The position numbers and the translations under genes were made by a program. Positions 54,873-64,000 of a stretch of DNA of 64,000 nucleotides are shown one piece after another. Each line of letters starts with the position of its first letter. Positions within the stretch are counted from its first letter, which is position 1. Origin of the DNA: Zopfochytrium polystomum (Eukaryota > Chytridiomycota > Chytridiomycetes > Chytridiales > Chytridiaceae); the NCBI GenBank assembly GCA_025765615.1, contig JAIVFJ010000260.1, positions 21,618 through 85,617 on the forward strand, given 5' to 3'. The notes beneath the pieces are model-generated. The model saw nothing but the letters and a program-made list of their open reading frames with translations, had not been told where the DNA came from and searched no databases.

Positions 54873-54931
54873 CTTCTATCTCTCTCTCATCTACTCTCTC
54901 TCTCTCTCTCTCCCTCTCTCTCTCTCTCTCT
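54833..54931. repeat. (CT)n microsatellite
   Basis: Long CT-rich runs broken by CTAT and CTC interruptions, upstream of the metacaspase gene. A purine-rich GA tract (54610-54660) lies nearby on the same strand. Confidence 0.9.
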
Positions 54932-55320
54932 TTGGTCTTTCAGTTCCTCCCTCTCTCTCTTCCATCTCCTTTTCTGTATAAAATCGCCGACCGCACCTGG
55001 CTCCCCTCCTTCTCCACATCGCCCCACCTTCCAAAGAAAGACAACAGTGAGTGAACGGGGTCCATTTATCGCAGTCGCGTCTCCTCCCCAACCCTTGCCC
55101 GCCGTTGCCCTTCCTTTGCCCGGCCACCCCACTGGATGCCGTCCACACTTCTGTGCCCGAGTCGCGACCACTTTCGAGCAAGGCCAACCTCTCCACAAAC
55201 ACCCTCCTCTGCAGAGCAAGGCCGTGATCACCTTGTCTGTTCTGTTTCGTCCGTCCTGCAATTCAGTGCCGCCCATTTTCCGTCATACTTTCAACGCAAA
55301 CCCTCCCTGAAAGTCTGTCT

Positions 55321-57281
55321 TTGCCCGCGAATGCTGACTTTGGCACCCTGCACCCCCTTTCACCAGTGCCTCCATACAGCGACGAAGACGAAGACCAACA
55401 GCGGGAGGTCGAGGACCAGCCCGAAGAGGACCAAGGCGCCCAAGAGGAGGAGCCCGAGCCCGAGCCCGAGCCGGAATCGGAGCCTGAACCCGAGCCGGAG
55501 CCGGAGCCGGAGCCGCAAGAGGAAGAGGAGCCGGAGCCAGAACCTGAGCCTGAGCCAGAACCGGAGCCGGAGCCCGAGGCAGAGCAAGAGGCCGATGACG
55601 ACGAGGGTGGAGCGACGCGGGAAGTCGAGCAGGAGGACGAAGAAAGAAGAGAAGAGCGACGCGGAGGATGGAGATCGCGGCGTCGAAAAGGACGATGAGG
55701 ACGACGGGGACGGCGAACGCGAGGTCGAAGTCAACGTCCTGGAGGTGGACGTTGTGGAGGTGAACGTGGTGGAGGTGGACGTCGTCGAGGTCAACGTGGT
55801 CGAGGTCGAGGTGGAGGAGGAGAACGATGACGATGACGATGACGATGACGGTTACGAGGGCGGCGGAAGGCTCTGGCGAGCGCAAGAAGACGCAAGCAAA
55901 GGCGCCGCAGGCCAAGAAGTCAGGTGGCGCGCAGGCACCGGCCAAAGCCAAGGCGGCGGCACCTGCAAAACCAGGTGCCACCGGCGCCGCCGCCGCTTCC
56001 AAGAAGCCCGCCGCGGCCAAGAAACCAGCCGCGGCCAAGAAGGCACCGGCCGAAACCGAGCACACCATGCGGCGCGCGCTCTTCGTCGGCATCAACTACA
56101 CGTACACCGAGTTCCCTCTCCGCGGCTGCCACAAGGACGTCGAGAACATGCACGCCTTCTTCCACCAGCGCTTCCCCGAAGTCGGCGAGGTCAAGGTCCT
56201 GTCGACGAGGACGGGCAGCCAGCCGACACGCTCCCGACCAAGAACAACCTCCTCGCCGCCATGCGCTGGCTCGTTGCCGACGCGCAGCCGGGCGATCACT
56301 TCTTCTTCCACTACTTCGGCCACGGAGGGCAGGCCAAGGACGAGGACGGTGACGAGGATGACGGCATCGACGAGGACCCTGCTGCCGCTCGACTACGAGG
56401 AGAACGGCGAGATCCACGATGACGAGCTGTTGAGAATCCTGTGCAAGAATCTGCCCAAGGGATCTGTCCTCACGGCCATCTTTGACTGCTGCCACTCTGG
56501 AAGTAAGCGTCAGCGTCTCTCACTTGTCGATTATTTTCACAAACTAACCGTCACCGCCCCCTGCTCACCTGCAGCGATGATGGATCTCCCCTACACTTAC
56601 CTTCTCAACCAGAAACGAAGAAGTCATCACCGTCAACAACTTGACGCGGCCAGCAAAAAGCTTCTCGAGGGGAGCCTTGCCTGGCTCAACGGCGATAAGG
56701 AAGGCGCAATGCGTGCCGCTATGGAGAGCATGCAGATGATCGCGGAGGGCGCCACCGTCTCCGCCCAAGCAACCGAGGAAGGTCTGGCTGAGGCAAGCCA
56801 GAAGAAGAAGGAGACTCAGGGAACAGTCATTCAGTGGTCCGGCTGCAAAGATGACCAGACGTCCGCGGACACCAAAATCGTAAGCAGTTGCAACCTTTGA
56901 ACGGTATTTATGTGCGCAACTGAACCTCGCTTTTTTTAGGGAAACATGCCAACTGGAGCCATGTCCTGGGCCCTTCATCAAGGTTCGTAACTTGTCTCGG
57001 CATTTTCAGCCCTCTGGAAGCTCGACATACCAACTCAAAAAATCCATCAATTCCCCAGACTGTCAACGAAAACCCCGACTGCACATTCTTGGACGCACTG
57101 AAGAACGTCCGCGCCCTCCTTCGCGATGAGTACACTCAGATCCCGCAGGTGAGTGGTCGCCGACCACTTGTTGAAGTTTTGGGGACTTTTTCATCACACC
57201 CTTATACCTTTCCTTCCATCCTAAACCCACAGCTTTTCTTGCGGTTACGCCATGGACTTGGACCAGCCCATGGGCTTCTAA
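55321..57281 (+). CDS. Metacaspase with an acidic Glu-Pro-rich and Lys-Ala-rich N-terminal extension
   Basis: A C14B cysteine peptidase of the Lys/Arg-specific type involved in stress and death responses. The N-terminal about 240 residues are Glu/Pro repeats, then an acidic Val/Glu/Asp stretch, then a Lys/Ala/Pro stretch ([17 protein letters not shown]). The p20 domain starts [20 protein letters not shown], has the catalytic His in HYFGHGGQ and the catalytic Cys in FDCCHSG. A 72-base intron (56503-56574) splits the gene just after this motif. The p10-like part includes [29 protein letters not shown] and a last exon ending MDLDQPMGF. One base appears missing near 56210 and one extra near 56375. 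They cancel, and the correct protein is in the other frame between them. The true start is unresolved. Confidence 0.82.
55440..55590. repeat. GAGCC-type hexanucleotide coding repeat
   Basis: Repeats of the GAGCCC/GAGCCG/GAACCT kind encode alternating Glu-Pro in the metacaspase N-terminal extension. A second, 12-base-like repeat (GTGGAGGTG units) follows at about 55740-55815 and encodes Val-Glu-Val. Confidence 0.85.
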
Positions 57282-57536
57282 TGACGTCCTGCTGTAGATT
57301 CTTCTCACGATGGACGGTCCTCTTCTCTTTTTTCTTTGAGCCTTTCTCCTTTTGCCTCTCGCGAAAAATCGACTCCTTCGAATCCACATTTGAAGTAAAT
57401 ACAACAGCCAGTGTTTCCTCACAACCACCATCTTCGTGAATAGTAAAATAAGAGAGAAGCTCCGCGCACCATTTCAAAAAGCATCTAGCACTGTGAAAGG
57501 GTTTCCACAAGGGCAGAAAGGGCGACAAACAACGAT

Positions 57537-58498
57537 TTACTTCTTCCGTGCGACTGCCGCCCGAAACTTCTTCTGCTCTTCCAACGCCTCTCCCAGCTTC
57601 ATCTTGTCCGGAATAATATCTGGTAATGAGAAAGCATTCAATAAGCAATCCACGCGCTAGAAAAGTACAACGACCAACCCTCATACCTTCCAAAAATGAA
57701 GCTTTCTCCACCCCTTCACAGTCCTCACCAACATCCTTGTACGTCACCGACCGCCTCTTATCCTCCGCCACGCGCTTGGCCACCTCCCCGGCAAACACCT
57801 CCATAAACGCCACCGTCGCCGCCGAAATCGCCACGCACGCCTCATTCCCCAGCGTCGAAATGTCCCAGTCCTCCTTGGCGATCGACCGGATCCGCGTCAG
57901 CGGAAGCCACCGCAAGCGACTTGCGCCGCCGCTTCCGCCACCGCTGCACCTTCTCGCCGCTCGCGAGGGTCACCGTGTACGGCGTCGTGCCGTCGGCGCC
58001 GTCGTCGCCTTCGAGGTCGTCGTCGTCGTCGTCGTCGTCGTCCTCGTCCTCGTCAGCGTCGTCCAAGTCGTCCTCCTCGCCGTCCGACTCGTCCAAGTCG
58101 TCTTCGTCTTCGCCTTCCTCGCGACCGACCGAAACCACGGCGGGAGCGGCGGCCGCAGCGGCTGCAGCCGCAGAAGCACCCCCGCGCTTCCGCTTGCCCA
58201 CCGCAACCCGCCGCCGTCGAGCTGCTTGCTCCCAGCTGTCGCCGCTGCCGCCTTCCACCGCGCTCTTTCCCTGTCGTTTTCTTCTTCCCGCCCGCGCCGC
58301 CTGTGCCGCCGACTGCTGGTTCGGCGATCGCTGGCGCGGGGATCGGGAGCAGCGGCGGCCGGATTCGCGTCGGGTGTGGGGATCGCGGGGCGGCGGGGCG
58401 GCGCCGTCGGCGTCGGCAACGTCGGCGGCGTCGGCGACCATCGGGGTGTCGGCGTCGGCGTCGGCGGTGCTGGGATCCGGCGGCGCGTCGCCCATCAT
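57537..58498 (-). CDS. Histone-fold protein, POLE4/CHRAC (Dpb3/Dls1)-like, with acidic N-terminal arm
   Basis: Exon 1 (58498-57687) and exon 2 (57619-57537) are joined across a 67-base intron (GTATGA...CCAG). The first about 190 residues are Asp/Ala-rich, then basic, then strongly acidic (Glu/Asp runs). The conserved part is a CBF/NF-Y-type histone fold, LPLTRIRSIAKEDWDISTLG then EACVAISAATVAFMEVFAGE, followed by SVTYKDVGEDCEGVEKASFL and DIIPDKM. This matches small subunits of DNA polymerase epsilon and of the CHRAC remodelling complex. A one-base offset near 57910 separates arm and fold, likely an assembly indel. The arm is far longer than in typical POLE4/CHRAC1 proteins. A partner histone-fold subunit would be needed. 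Confidence 0.75.
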
Positions 58499-58831
58499 TA
58501 TTTTGTTCCTTTTTTTTTTTTTTTTTTTTTTTTTTTTGTTTAGTCCGCCTAGTCCTTGTCAGCGAAATGTCCGGATGGTTGTCCGAAAATAAGAAACGCC
58601 GCCCTGCACCCACCCACTCCAAAAGTTCTGACTCTATCGCAGAGGTGATCTAACTGAACCACACAAACATTTGTTCGACTCCATAGTGGCAAAAAAAAAA
58701 ACATTAAACGAAACTTCACAGGATCTAGCAAGAAATGATTATGCAAGCTGGCACAAATCCATCAAAATTACACGCAAATTGCAGAAAAGTGGAAAGCACC
58801 CTCATGCTAGCCAACTCAAAAAGAAAGACCA

Positions 58832-60077
58832 CTATGGTTTGGCAAGCTTCTCTTTCACCAAGGCCTCGGAAAACTCCCACAGCCTTTTCGCCAGCGCGTC
58901 GTCAGTCGCCTGAGGAATCGGTTCAGGCAAGACCTGGGCGATTGGGCCAAAGTAGAGTGTGCGGAGTCCCTTCTCTTCGATTTCAGGATCCGTGGCAACG
59001 TAAAGCGTGGTCGACGCTCCCTTGTCTTCGTCTGAGTTGATATTAGAATGGGTTGCAGACGTTAGGGTGGAAGTTTGCAGGACGCACAGACCACCACGCT
59101 GAGTACTCACCGATTGTTTCCCTGTCGAATGCGTAGTACAGCGTCGAAATAGGCTTGGCGAGAAAGCCGAGCTGCGAGAACTTGGTTGCTGATAGCTGCG
59201 TCGGAATCACACCTGCGAAGGACGTTTCGATTTCTTGTCAATACTTTACGCAAAGAAATTGCGGCTAGTTTCGTAAAATCAACTGACCTGGGTAGACCGA
59301 GTTGACGTACACATTCTTGATTCCTTTCGCTTCCAGGCGTGCGTTGAGCTCCCTTGCAAAGAGGACGTTGGCCAGCTTCGACTGGCCATCTGGGGGGGAA
59401 GTTAGCAATCCCGATCAAGAAGATTCCAGCAAAAAGGGGAACGCTGACTACTCACAAGCACCCAGTCTTGTAGCTCTTTTGGTCCATTGATCTTGTCAAA
59501 CGCAATCCCCTCTGGCGGCGCGCGCTTCATGCTTGCCGACGTCAGCACCACGACCCTGCTCGGCGCCGACTTTTCGAGGCACGGCAGCAACCGCTGGGTC
59601 AGATGAAAGTGGGCGATGTGGTTGGTCGCAAACTGCGTTCGATGCCGTCGGCGGAGAGTGCGAACGGGTGGGCCATGATGCCAGCGTTGAGGATGAGGCC
59701 GTGGAGCGGCAGGTTGCGACGGAGGAAGGCGTCGGAGAAGGCGTCGACGGATTTGAGCGAGAGCAGGTCGAGCGCGGCGAACTCGAGGGTGCCGGCAGTG
59801 CTGCCGAGCTCGGCGCGGAGTGCTTCGATGATGGGGGTGGTCTTGACCTCGAGCGGCAAGCCATGATTCTGGATGGAGGGTGCCAGGAGAAAAGGAAGAG
59901 AAGAAAGAGGAGGTGAGGAGGGTTTTCATTTTGCGGGTGTGGATTTTGATCGAGTGCTTACACGTGGGCGCCCTTGCGGGCCAGCTCGCGGGCGGTGACT
60001 CGACCGATGCCGGCGTTGCTTCCTGTTACGATGTAGGTTTTGCCGCGGAGGGAGGGGATTCTGTCGAAGGCCCACAT
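58832..60077 (-). CDS. Short-chain dehydrogenase/reductase, WWOX/retinol-dehydrogenase-like
   Basis: An NAD(P)-dependent oxidoreductase with a Rossmann fold. The first exon (from the ATG at 60077) reads [20 protein letters not shown] then [19 protein letters not shown], with the TGxxxGIG cofactor loop, and ends at GTAAGC. Later exons give [67 protein letters not shown] (the YxxxK region), [10 protein letters not shown] and the C-terminal [20 protein letters not shown]. The catalytic Tyr would straddle an intron before GQSK, and a one-base shortfall there leaves it unresolved. Another offset lies near 59640. A TATATAAA box is about 90 bases upstream (near 60165). The substrate cannot be told. 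Confidence 0.8.
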
Positions 60078-61429
60078 GTTTCTTTCGTTTCTTTTGTGGT
60101 TGTTGGCTGGCTGGTTGGCTGGTTGCGAGGATGCTGCTGGGGTGTATCAGAGGCAGAGCGCTGTGTTTATATACACAGTTGCTGAGCGAGCACGGGTTGA
60201 GGGGGGGGGCTTGCTTGCTTGTGGCGAGCGGACGCTGTGTTTTTCCGACCGTCCGTGTTGGGAATGACCTCGGCGGGTGGGGGTGGCGGCATGGGGCAAT
60301 GGGAAGCAGACAGGCTCACTCTGCGCTGAGTCAGGCTCAGATCGAATGTTTGGGACCACCGGTTTTTGGTGCGTCAGCCAATCAATCAATCAATCAATCA
60401 ATCAAATCAATCAATCAATCAATCCATTTTTTTGCTGAGCGTGAGGCGGGTGCGGCTCGGAACTGGCGGGCGGCCCGCAAAAACGGTTTTTGCGGAAGCT
60501 GCAAGCAAGACAGAGACACTGGCCGGCCGATGGCCGAAAAAAACATTGAGCACTGCCTCGGCACCGAGCAGTACGTCGGCGACTCGTACGGGCGGGTCTT
60601 AGGAGCTTCTCGCGCGGTACGCGGCCGGCGTCGGGGACCGCGCACACGCCCCGTGGAGGGTGGATCGGGAGTCGCCAGAGTTCGGTCCGAGGGGCCTGAA
60701 GGATTCGAAGAGGCGAATTACTGATAAGCGGCAAGGGGCGAAAGCAGGGCAGGTGGGCTTTCCGTGCCGGACATGTGGCGGATGCTTCCTTTGTTCGAAA
60801 GTCAGCAGTGCTTGTAATGAAATCAACCACGGCAACTTGAGCGATCGACGGATTGAGGACTTTCCAGTCTTCCGTCTTGGCACGGAATTGTCTTGTTTTC
60901 CTTCACAGCGAAATTCAACCTTGCCTAAATCAACATTCTCCTTTCGTCCAATCAAGTGAGCCTGTTGGTGCGGTTATAAAACGAAGACCGGACCAGTGGT
61001 AGTATTTTTATATTGCATATTGATCAACGTCTTGGAGAGTTTGAAGGCAATCGACAGGATGACTTCGTGGACAACGACGGAAAACGTAACTGGATTAATA
61101 AGGGCAATAGCCCGCCAAAAAAAAAAAAAAAAAAAGCGTGGGTGGGGTGGAGGAGACAATCGCCACACTGCCTCGCGCGTCAATACAAAACTGCCCTATT
61201 GCTATGGAATGATGATTTTCTCGTTTTGGGAGTCGAAAACACGAAATTTGGCGCTCAACGGCACGAGACACCATGACCAATTCCCGATTAGCCAGCAGGC
61301 CGACCGAAAAGAGGGCCAGCTCAGATCTTCGTCGCCGCGTAACGTGAAATGGCCGAGGAAGCCATTATGGCAGTAGGGTACCGAGGTGGAAGGTCGCAGG
61401 CGATGGACGCCCCGAGCCAAATGTCGGAA
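60078..61429. other. Intergenic, no gene seen; contains (AATC)n
   Basis: Next to the SDR promoter comes an AATC tetranucleotide repeat at 60380-60425. No supported gene follows. An A run (61118-61135) and AT-rich sequence lie before the duplicated HSP20 3' flank. Confidence 0.45.
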
Positions 61430-61636
61430 AAGATTGTTTCTCTTTCTTTGGATATATTGATATATGCGCAGTGTGAGCAGCATCTTGGACAGTCTCCAAA
61501 AACAATCAACAAGGTGAACTTCGAAGATATCAGTCGTGAAAGAACCCAAAGGAGAAAGGGTAGCAAGTTTCCAAAACAAAAAAAGAAGGAAAAAATACGA
61601 CTAGGAGGGCAAATGGTCACAATGCCGTAGCGCGCG
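61430..61636. repeat. Duplicated HSP20 3' flank (matches about 630-836)
   Basis: GGATATATTGATAT, CAGCATCTTGGACA and AAAACAATCAA align in order with the flank of HSP20 copy 1. Divergence is higher than in the coding part, as expected for untranslated sequence. Confidence 0.7.
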
Positions 61637-62150
61637 TCAACACAAGACCGTTGTGCCACAATCACAGAATGCCTGATTTTCTTGACGGCCTCCTTGGGTG
61701 CCGCAAGCTTCGGCACAAACCAGCTCCAGCACGCCGTCGGCCATTTTCGCCTGAACGTTGTCCCGGTCAGCGTCCTGCGGCAGTCGAACGGCCCTCTCGA
61801 AGCGCCCGTAGCTCCGCTCCACTACGTGCCGCTGCTCGTCCTTGATTTCCTTGTTCGCGCTGCGCTCGCCGGAAATCACCAGCACGCCTTCGTCCGAGAT
61901 GGAGACGTCGACCTTGTCCTTGGGGATGCCTGGGAGGTCGGCGTGCACGACGTATCCGGCGTCGGTCTCGGCCAAGTCGAGGCGAGGGTGGAAGCCGGCG
62001 CGAGTGAGGATCGCGGAGCGCTGGTTGCGTTGCTGGCGCTGATTGTTGCCGCGGGTTGCCGTGGTCCGTGCCGGCGTCGGGGTCAAAGAAGGCCGAGACA
62101 ATGCGGTCAAAGTCGCCAAAGGGAGAGTCCCGCGGGAAGAAGACGGCCAT
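61637..62150 (-). pseudogene. HSP20 copy 2, frame-disrupted at both ends of the alpha-crystallin domain
   Basis: The start MAVFFPRDSPFGDFDRIVSA at 62150 is intact. The linker then changes frame. The alpha-crystallin domain (RLDLAETDAGYVVHADLPGI ... GERSANKEIKDEQRHVVERS) is almost identical to copy 1. One extra base near 61715 shifts the frame after VLELV, replacing the VPKLAAPKEA strand and the I-x-I tail. A further extra base near 61672 follows. As read, the domain's last strand and the ISIS tail are lost. This could be a real pseudogene, a spliced variant (a linker intron is conceivable) or sequence error. The conserved promoter argues that the locus is or was active. Confidence 0.8.
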
Positions 62151-62259
62151 TTTTGTCCAATGCGCTCGAATTCGAAGGGTGGAAGGTCGGGGAAGGCTGC
62201 TTGGGTTTGGTACTTTTTGCTCGAATTGCAATGTGGGGAGGCCCGTTCGCCGTTCCGCC

Positions 62260-62338
62260 TTTTTATACTCGAAAGGAAAGAAATGGGTTGCTGCGTGTGA
62301 AAAAGAGGTGTGTCGTTTGGAAGTTTCTGGACAATTCC
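62260..62338 (-). promoter_or_regulatory. HSP20 copy 2 promoter: TATA box and heat shock element
   Basis: Minus-strand TATAAAAA at 62267-62260 and a heat shock element at 62338-62319 (forward GGAAGTTTCTGGACAATTCC) differ from copy 1 by one base in the element. The TATA-to-element distance is nearly the same in both loci. Confidence 0.85.
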
Positions 62339-62508
62339 ATGGGGGTGGCACAACCGTCGCCCTTGTCAGTGACAAGTCATGATTGTTGTCCGAAAACAAA
62401 TGATCCACTTTGTTCGTCGGAACAATGAAAAAGAAATTCGAAGAAAAAAAAACATTTGAACACGCACACCAGGAATAAAGCAATCAATTGATCGCGAGAG
62501 CGGACAAA

Positions 62509-63658
62509 TTATGAATCAGGAGGACCCATCCGCGTACTTCCCACTGGCCCGTACGCAGCCCTGTCGACCGGAGAAATCAAAGTTCCCTCGCTGGCGTCGA
62601 ACATGGCGTTTCCAGACGCCGTTTGGATAGCAGGCGTCTCCCTCTGTATAACGTCCCAGTGCTCCACAAGCTTGCCGTTCTTTGCCCTAAAAATATCAAG
62701 CACGATATACGTGGGCTGCCCCTGCAAACGTGACGCGCGAGTGCACAAACACAATATCGCATTTCGACGTGACAAATCCGACGCGCGCTCCGTCGCCAGG
62801 CCCGAGTACGCGAGGAACGCCTCGAATCCTGCGATGCCGTTCTGCGCCTGCGGGTTGTGCTGGATGTACGGGTCCTGCAGGTAGTCTCCCGGCACTGCCG
62901 ACGCGTTCGTAAACAGCTGCGTCAGCGCCGTGACCGCCAGCGCGCGGTTCGCGGCCTCGACGGCCTCGCCGCAGCTGCAGTTCTGGAACGACAGCCGCTC
63001 CGCGGACGGATCCGCCATCGGGTTGCCGCTGGCCGTCGTCGCGACGTACGACTGCACGATGTCCCAGTGCTCGGCGATGAGGCCGTTCTCGACGCGGAAG
63101 ATGTCGACGACGACGTTTTTGCTGCCCGTCGAGAGGTCGGTGGAGAGGGAGTGAAGGCTGACGGTGTTGTCGCGCGAGGCGATGAGGCCGACGTCGTAGG
63201 TCGCGTTGCGGGACGCGACGAAGGTTTTCAGGCCGTCGCGCCGTTCTGGACGTACCTGAAAGGAAGAGTAGGTTATGGCATGTGGTGTTGGAGCCAAAAG
63301 CAACACCTACGGGTTGTGCTGGATGTATGATGGTGCAAGTACTGTTCGATGATGGAAACATTTCCGTCGTTGAGTACCGATTTCGCCCATGGAAATGATA
63401 TTTGATGTATATCAGGATGAAACTCAAGGCAGCTTCGGCTGGAAAGCTGCAAACCGCGGTGTATACGAACGCCTCAACGGGGTTGAGAACGGTGTCGCCA
63501 AATTTATAGAAATTGAACCCTCGGCGCTCACAGAAGACGCGACGGCGATTGCAAGAGATGCGAGCCAAAGACTAGCGGGATTCGTTCAGAAATACAAAAA
63601 GTGCGAAGTTAGCCTAAAGGGCTGGCAGCGCAGTCGTGAGAACAGATACCCACAGCAT
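62509..63658 (-). CDS. Secreted protein with two SnoaL-like (NTF2-fold) domains
   Basis: Two tandem copies of a SnoaL-like/NTF2-fold module are readable. Module 1 has PSYIQHNP, KTFVASRNATYDVGLIASRD, VVVDIFRVENGLIAEHWDIV and SGNPMADPS. Module 2 has ALTQLFTNASAVPGDYLQDP, YIQHNPQAQNGIAGFEAFL, GQPTYIVLDIFRAKNGKLVE, HWDVIQ and SGNAMFDAS. A short intron (GTAGGT...TTCAG, near 63260-63310) splits module 1 after YIQHNP, and a one-base offset near 62800 affects module 2. Upstream, SLWLASLAIAVASSVSA looks like a signal peptide and MLWVSVLTTALPAL at 63658 is a candidate start, but I could not join them. A TATA box near 63770 supports a start in this area. The catalytic role (aldol-type cyclase-like) is only family inference. 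Confidence 0.6.
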
Positions 63659-64000
63659 ATTCGGGAGGGAACGAACTGCGTCTGTCTTTTAGGTTTGCCC
63701 CTAACTCTCGCTCACAATGTTCTTGATGCACGGTTGGCTGCTCTGATCGAAGGAGCGCACGCCCCTTTATATTGAGGGCAGTCTTGGCAGTGCGGCCAAA
63801 TCGTCGCGCCCGAAACGTCTCGGATCCTCTCCGCACCATCTCTTGTTGGAGATCACGCTGTCTCTCGGGCCTCCGCGTCGAAAAAGGTGCAAAAGAAACG
63901 TTAACGCGGCCTCGGACGAAGGACCAGACAGAAGCGGCAGGCCGCGCGCAGCCACGGACCTCCGTTTTGTGCGTCGCGCGATCGATCAAAAGAAAAAGGG
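63659..64000. other. Promoter of the SnoaL-like gene and window edge
   Basis: The forward sequence CCCCTTTATATTG near 63765-63777 reads as a TATA box on the minus strand. No gene is visible to the window end. Confidence 0.45.

Noticed and set aside
57202..57536. Continuation of the histone-fold frame to 57202
   Set aside because: It only appears when the intron at 57620-57686 is read through; the spliced frame stops at 57537 after ARKK.
1..64000. tRNA or rRNA genes, CRISPR arrays, bacterial operons
   Set aside because: I saw no cloverleaf with an intact TTCGANNC box, no rRNA blocks, no spaced direct repeats and no ribosome binding site-linked gene strings; the short tandem repeats are simple microsatellites.

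Overview
The window is nuclear DNA of a fungus, most likely an early-diverging (zoosporic, chytrid-like) lineage rather than a yeast. Genes carry short GT-AG introns of about 55-120 bases, often several per gene. The gene set is fungal: a GPR1/FUN34/YaaH acetate transporter array, a DUF3712 (Tag1-like) membrane protein, a Kre9/KNH-like GPI protein, a metacaspase, and a Tf1/sushi-type chromovirus nested in a fungal MULE. A clear Rab18 and an importin-13/transportin-3 receptor point away from budding yeasts. The exact taxon is inference.

Layout. 1-14061: a minus-strand run of HSP20, a secreted CrtC/AttH-like protein with a broken 3' duplicate, an F-box/LRR protein and a large DUF3712 membrane protein. 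15012-25304: a nest of mobile elements. A Mutator-like transposase gene (plus strand) was split by an about 5.3-kb Ty3/gypsy element (target duplication CCAGG), and that was split by a 3180-bp deletion derivative of the same family (target duplication CAGGT). All four LTRs are 353 bp and carry dense arrays of heat-shock-element pentamers. The elements show a Tf1-type self-priming site and a -1 frameshift signal between gag and pol. 25347-32049: a DUF4326 protein, a multi-span membrane protein, a secreted metzincin and a secreted pepsin-like protease. 33167-45816 (minus): a WD40/CCCH protein, two related unknown genes, importin-13/TNPO3-like receptor, Rab18 and an unknown membrane protein. 47005-52581: three acetate-transporter genes in tandem, one intact and two progressively damaged. 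53586-60077: a Kre9/KNH-like protein, metacaspase, histone-fold (POLE4/CHRAC-like) subunit and short-chain dehydrogenase. 61637-63658: a second HSP20 locus whose promoter and 3' flank match the first, then a secreted double SnoaL-like protein.

Many conserved domains are interrupted by single-base offsets, often in homopolymers, that switch frame without loss of protein similarity. I read most of these as residual assembly indels, so calls of 'broken' genes are made cautiously. The strongest lead is the LTR family: a self-priming chromovirus whose U3 looks built from heat-shock elements, in a window with two HSP20 loci carrying the same type of element.
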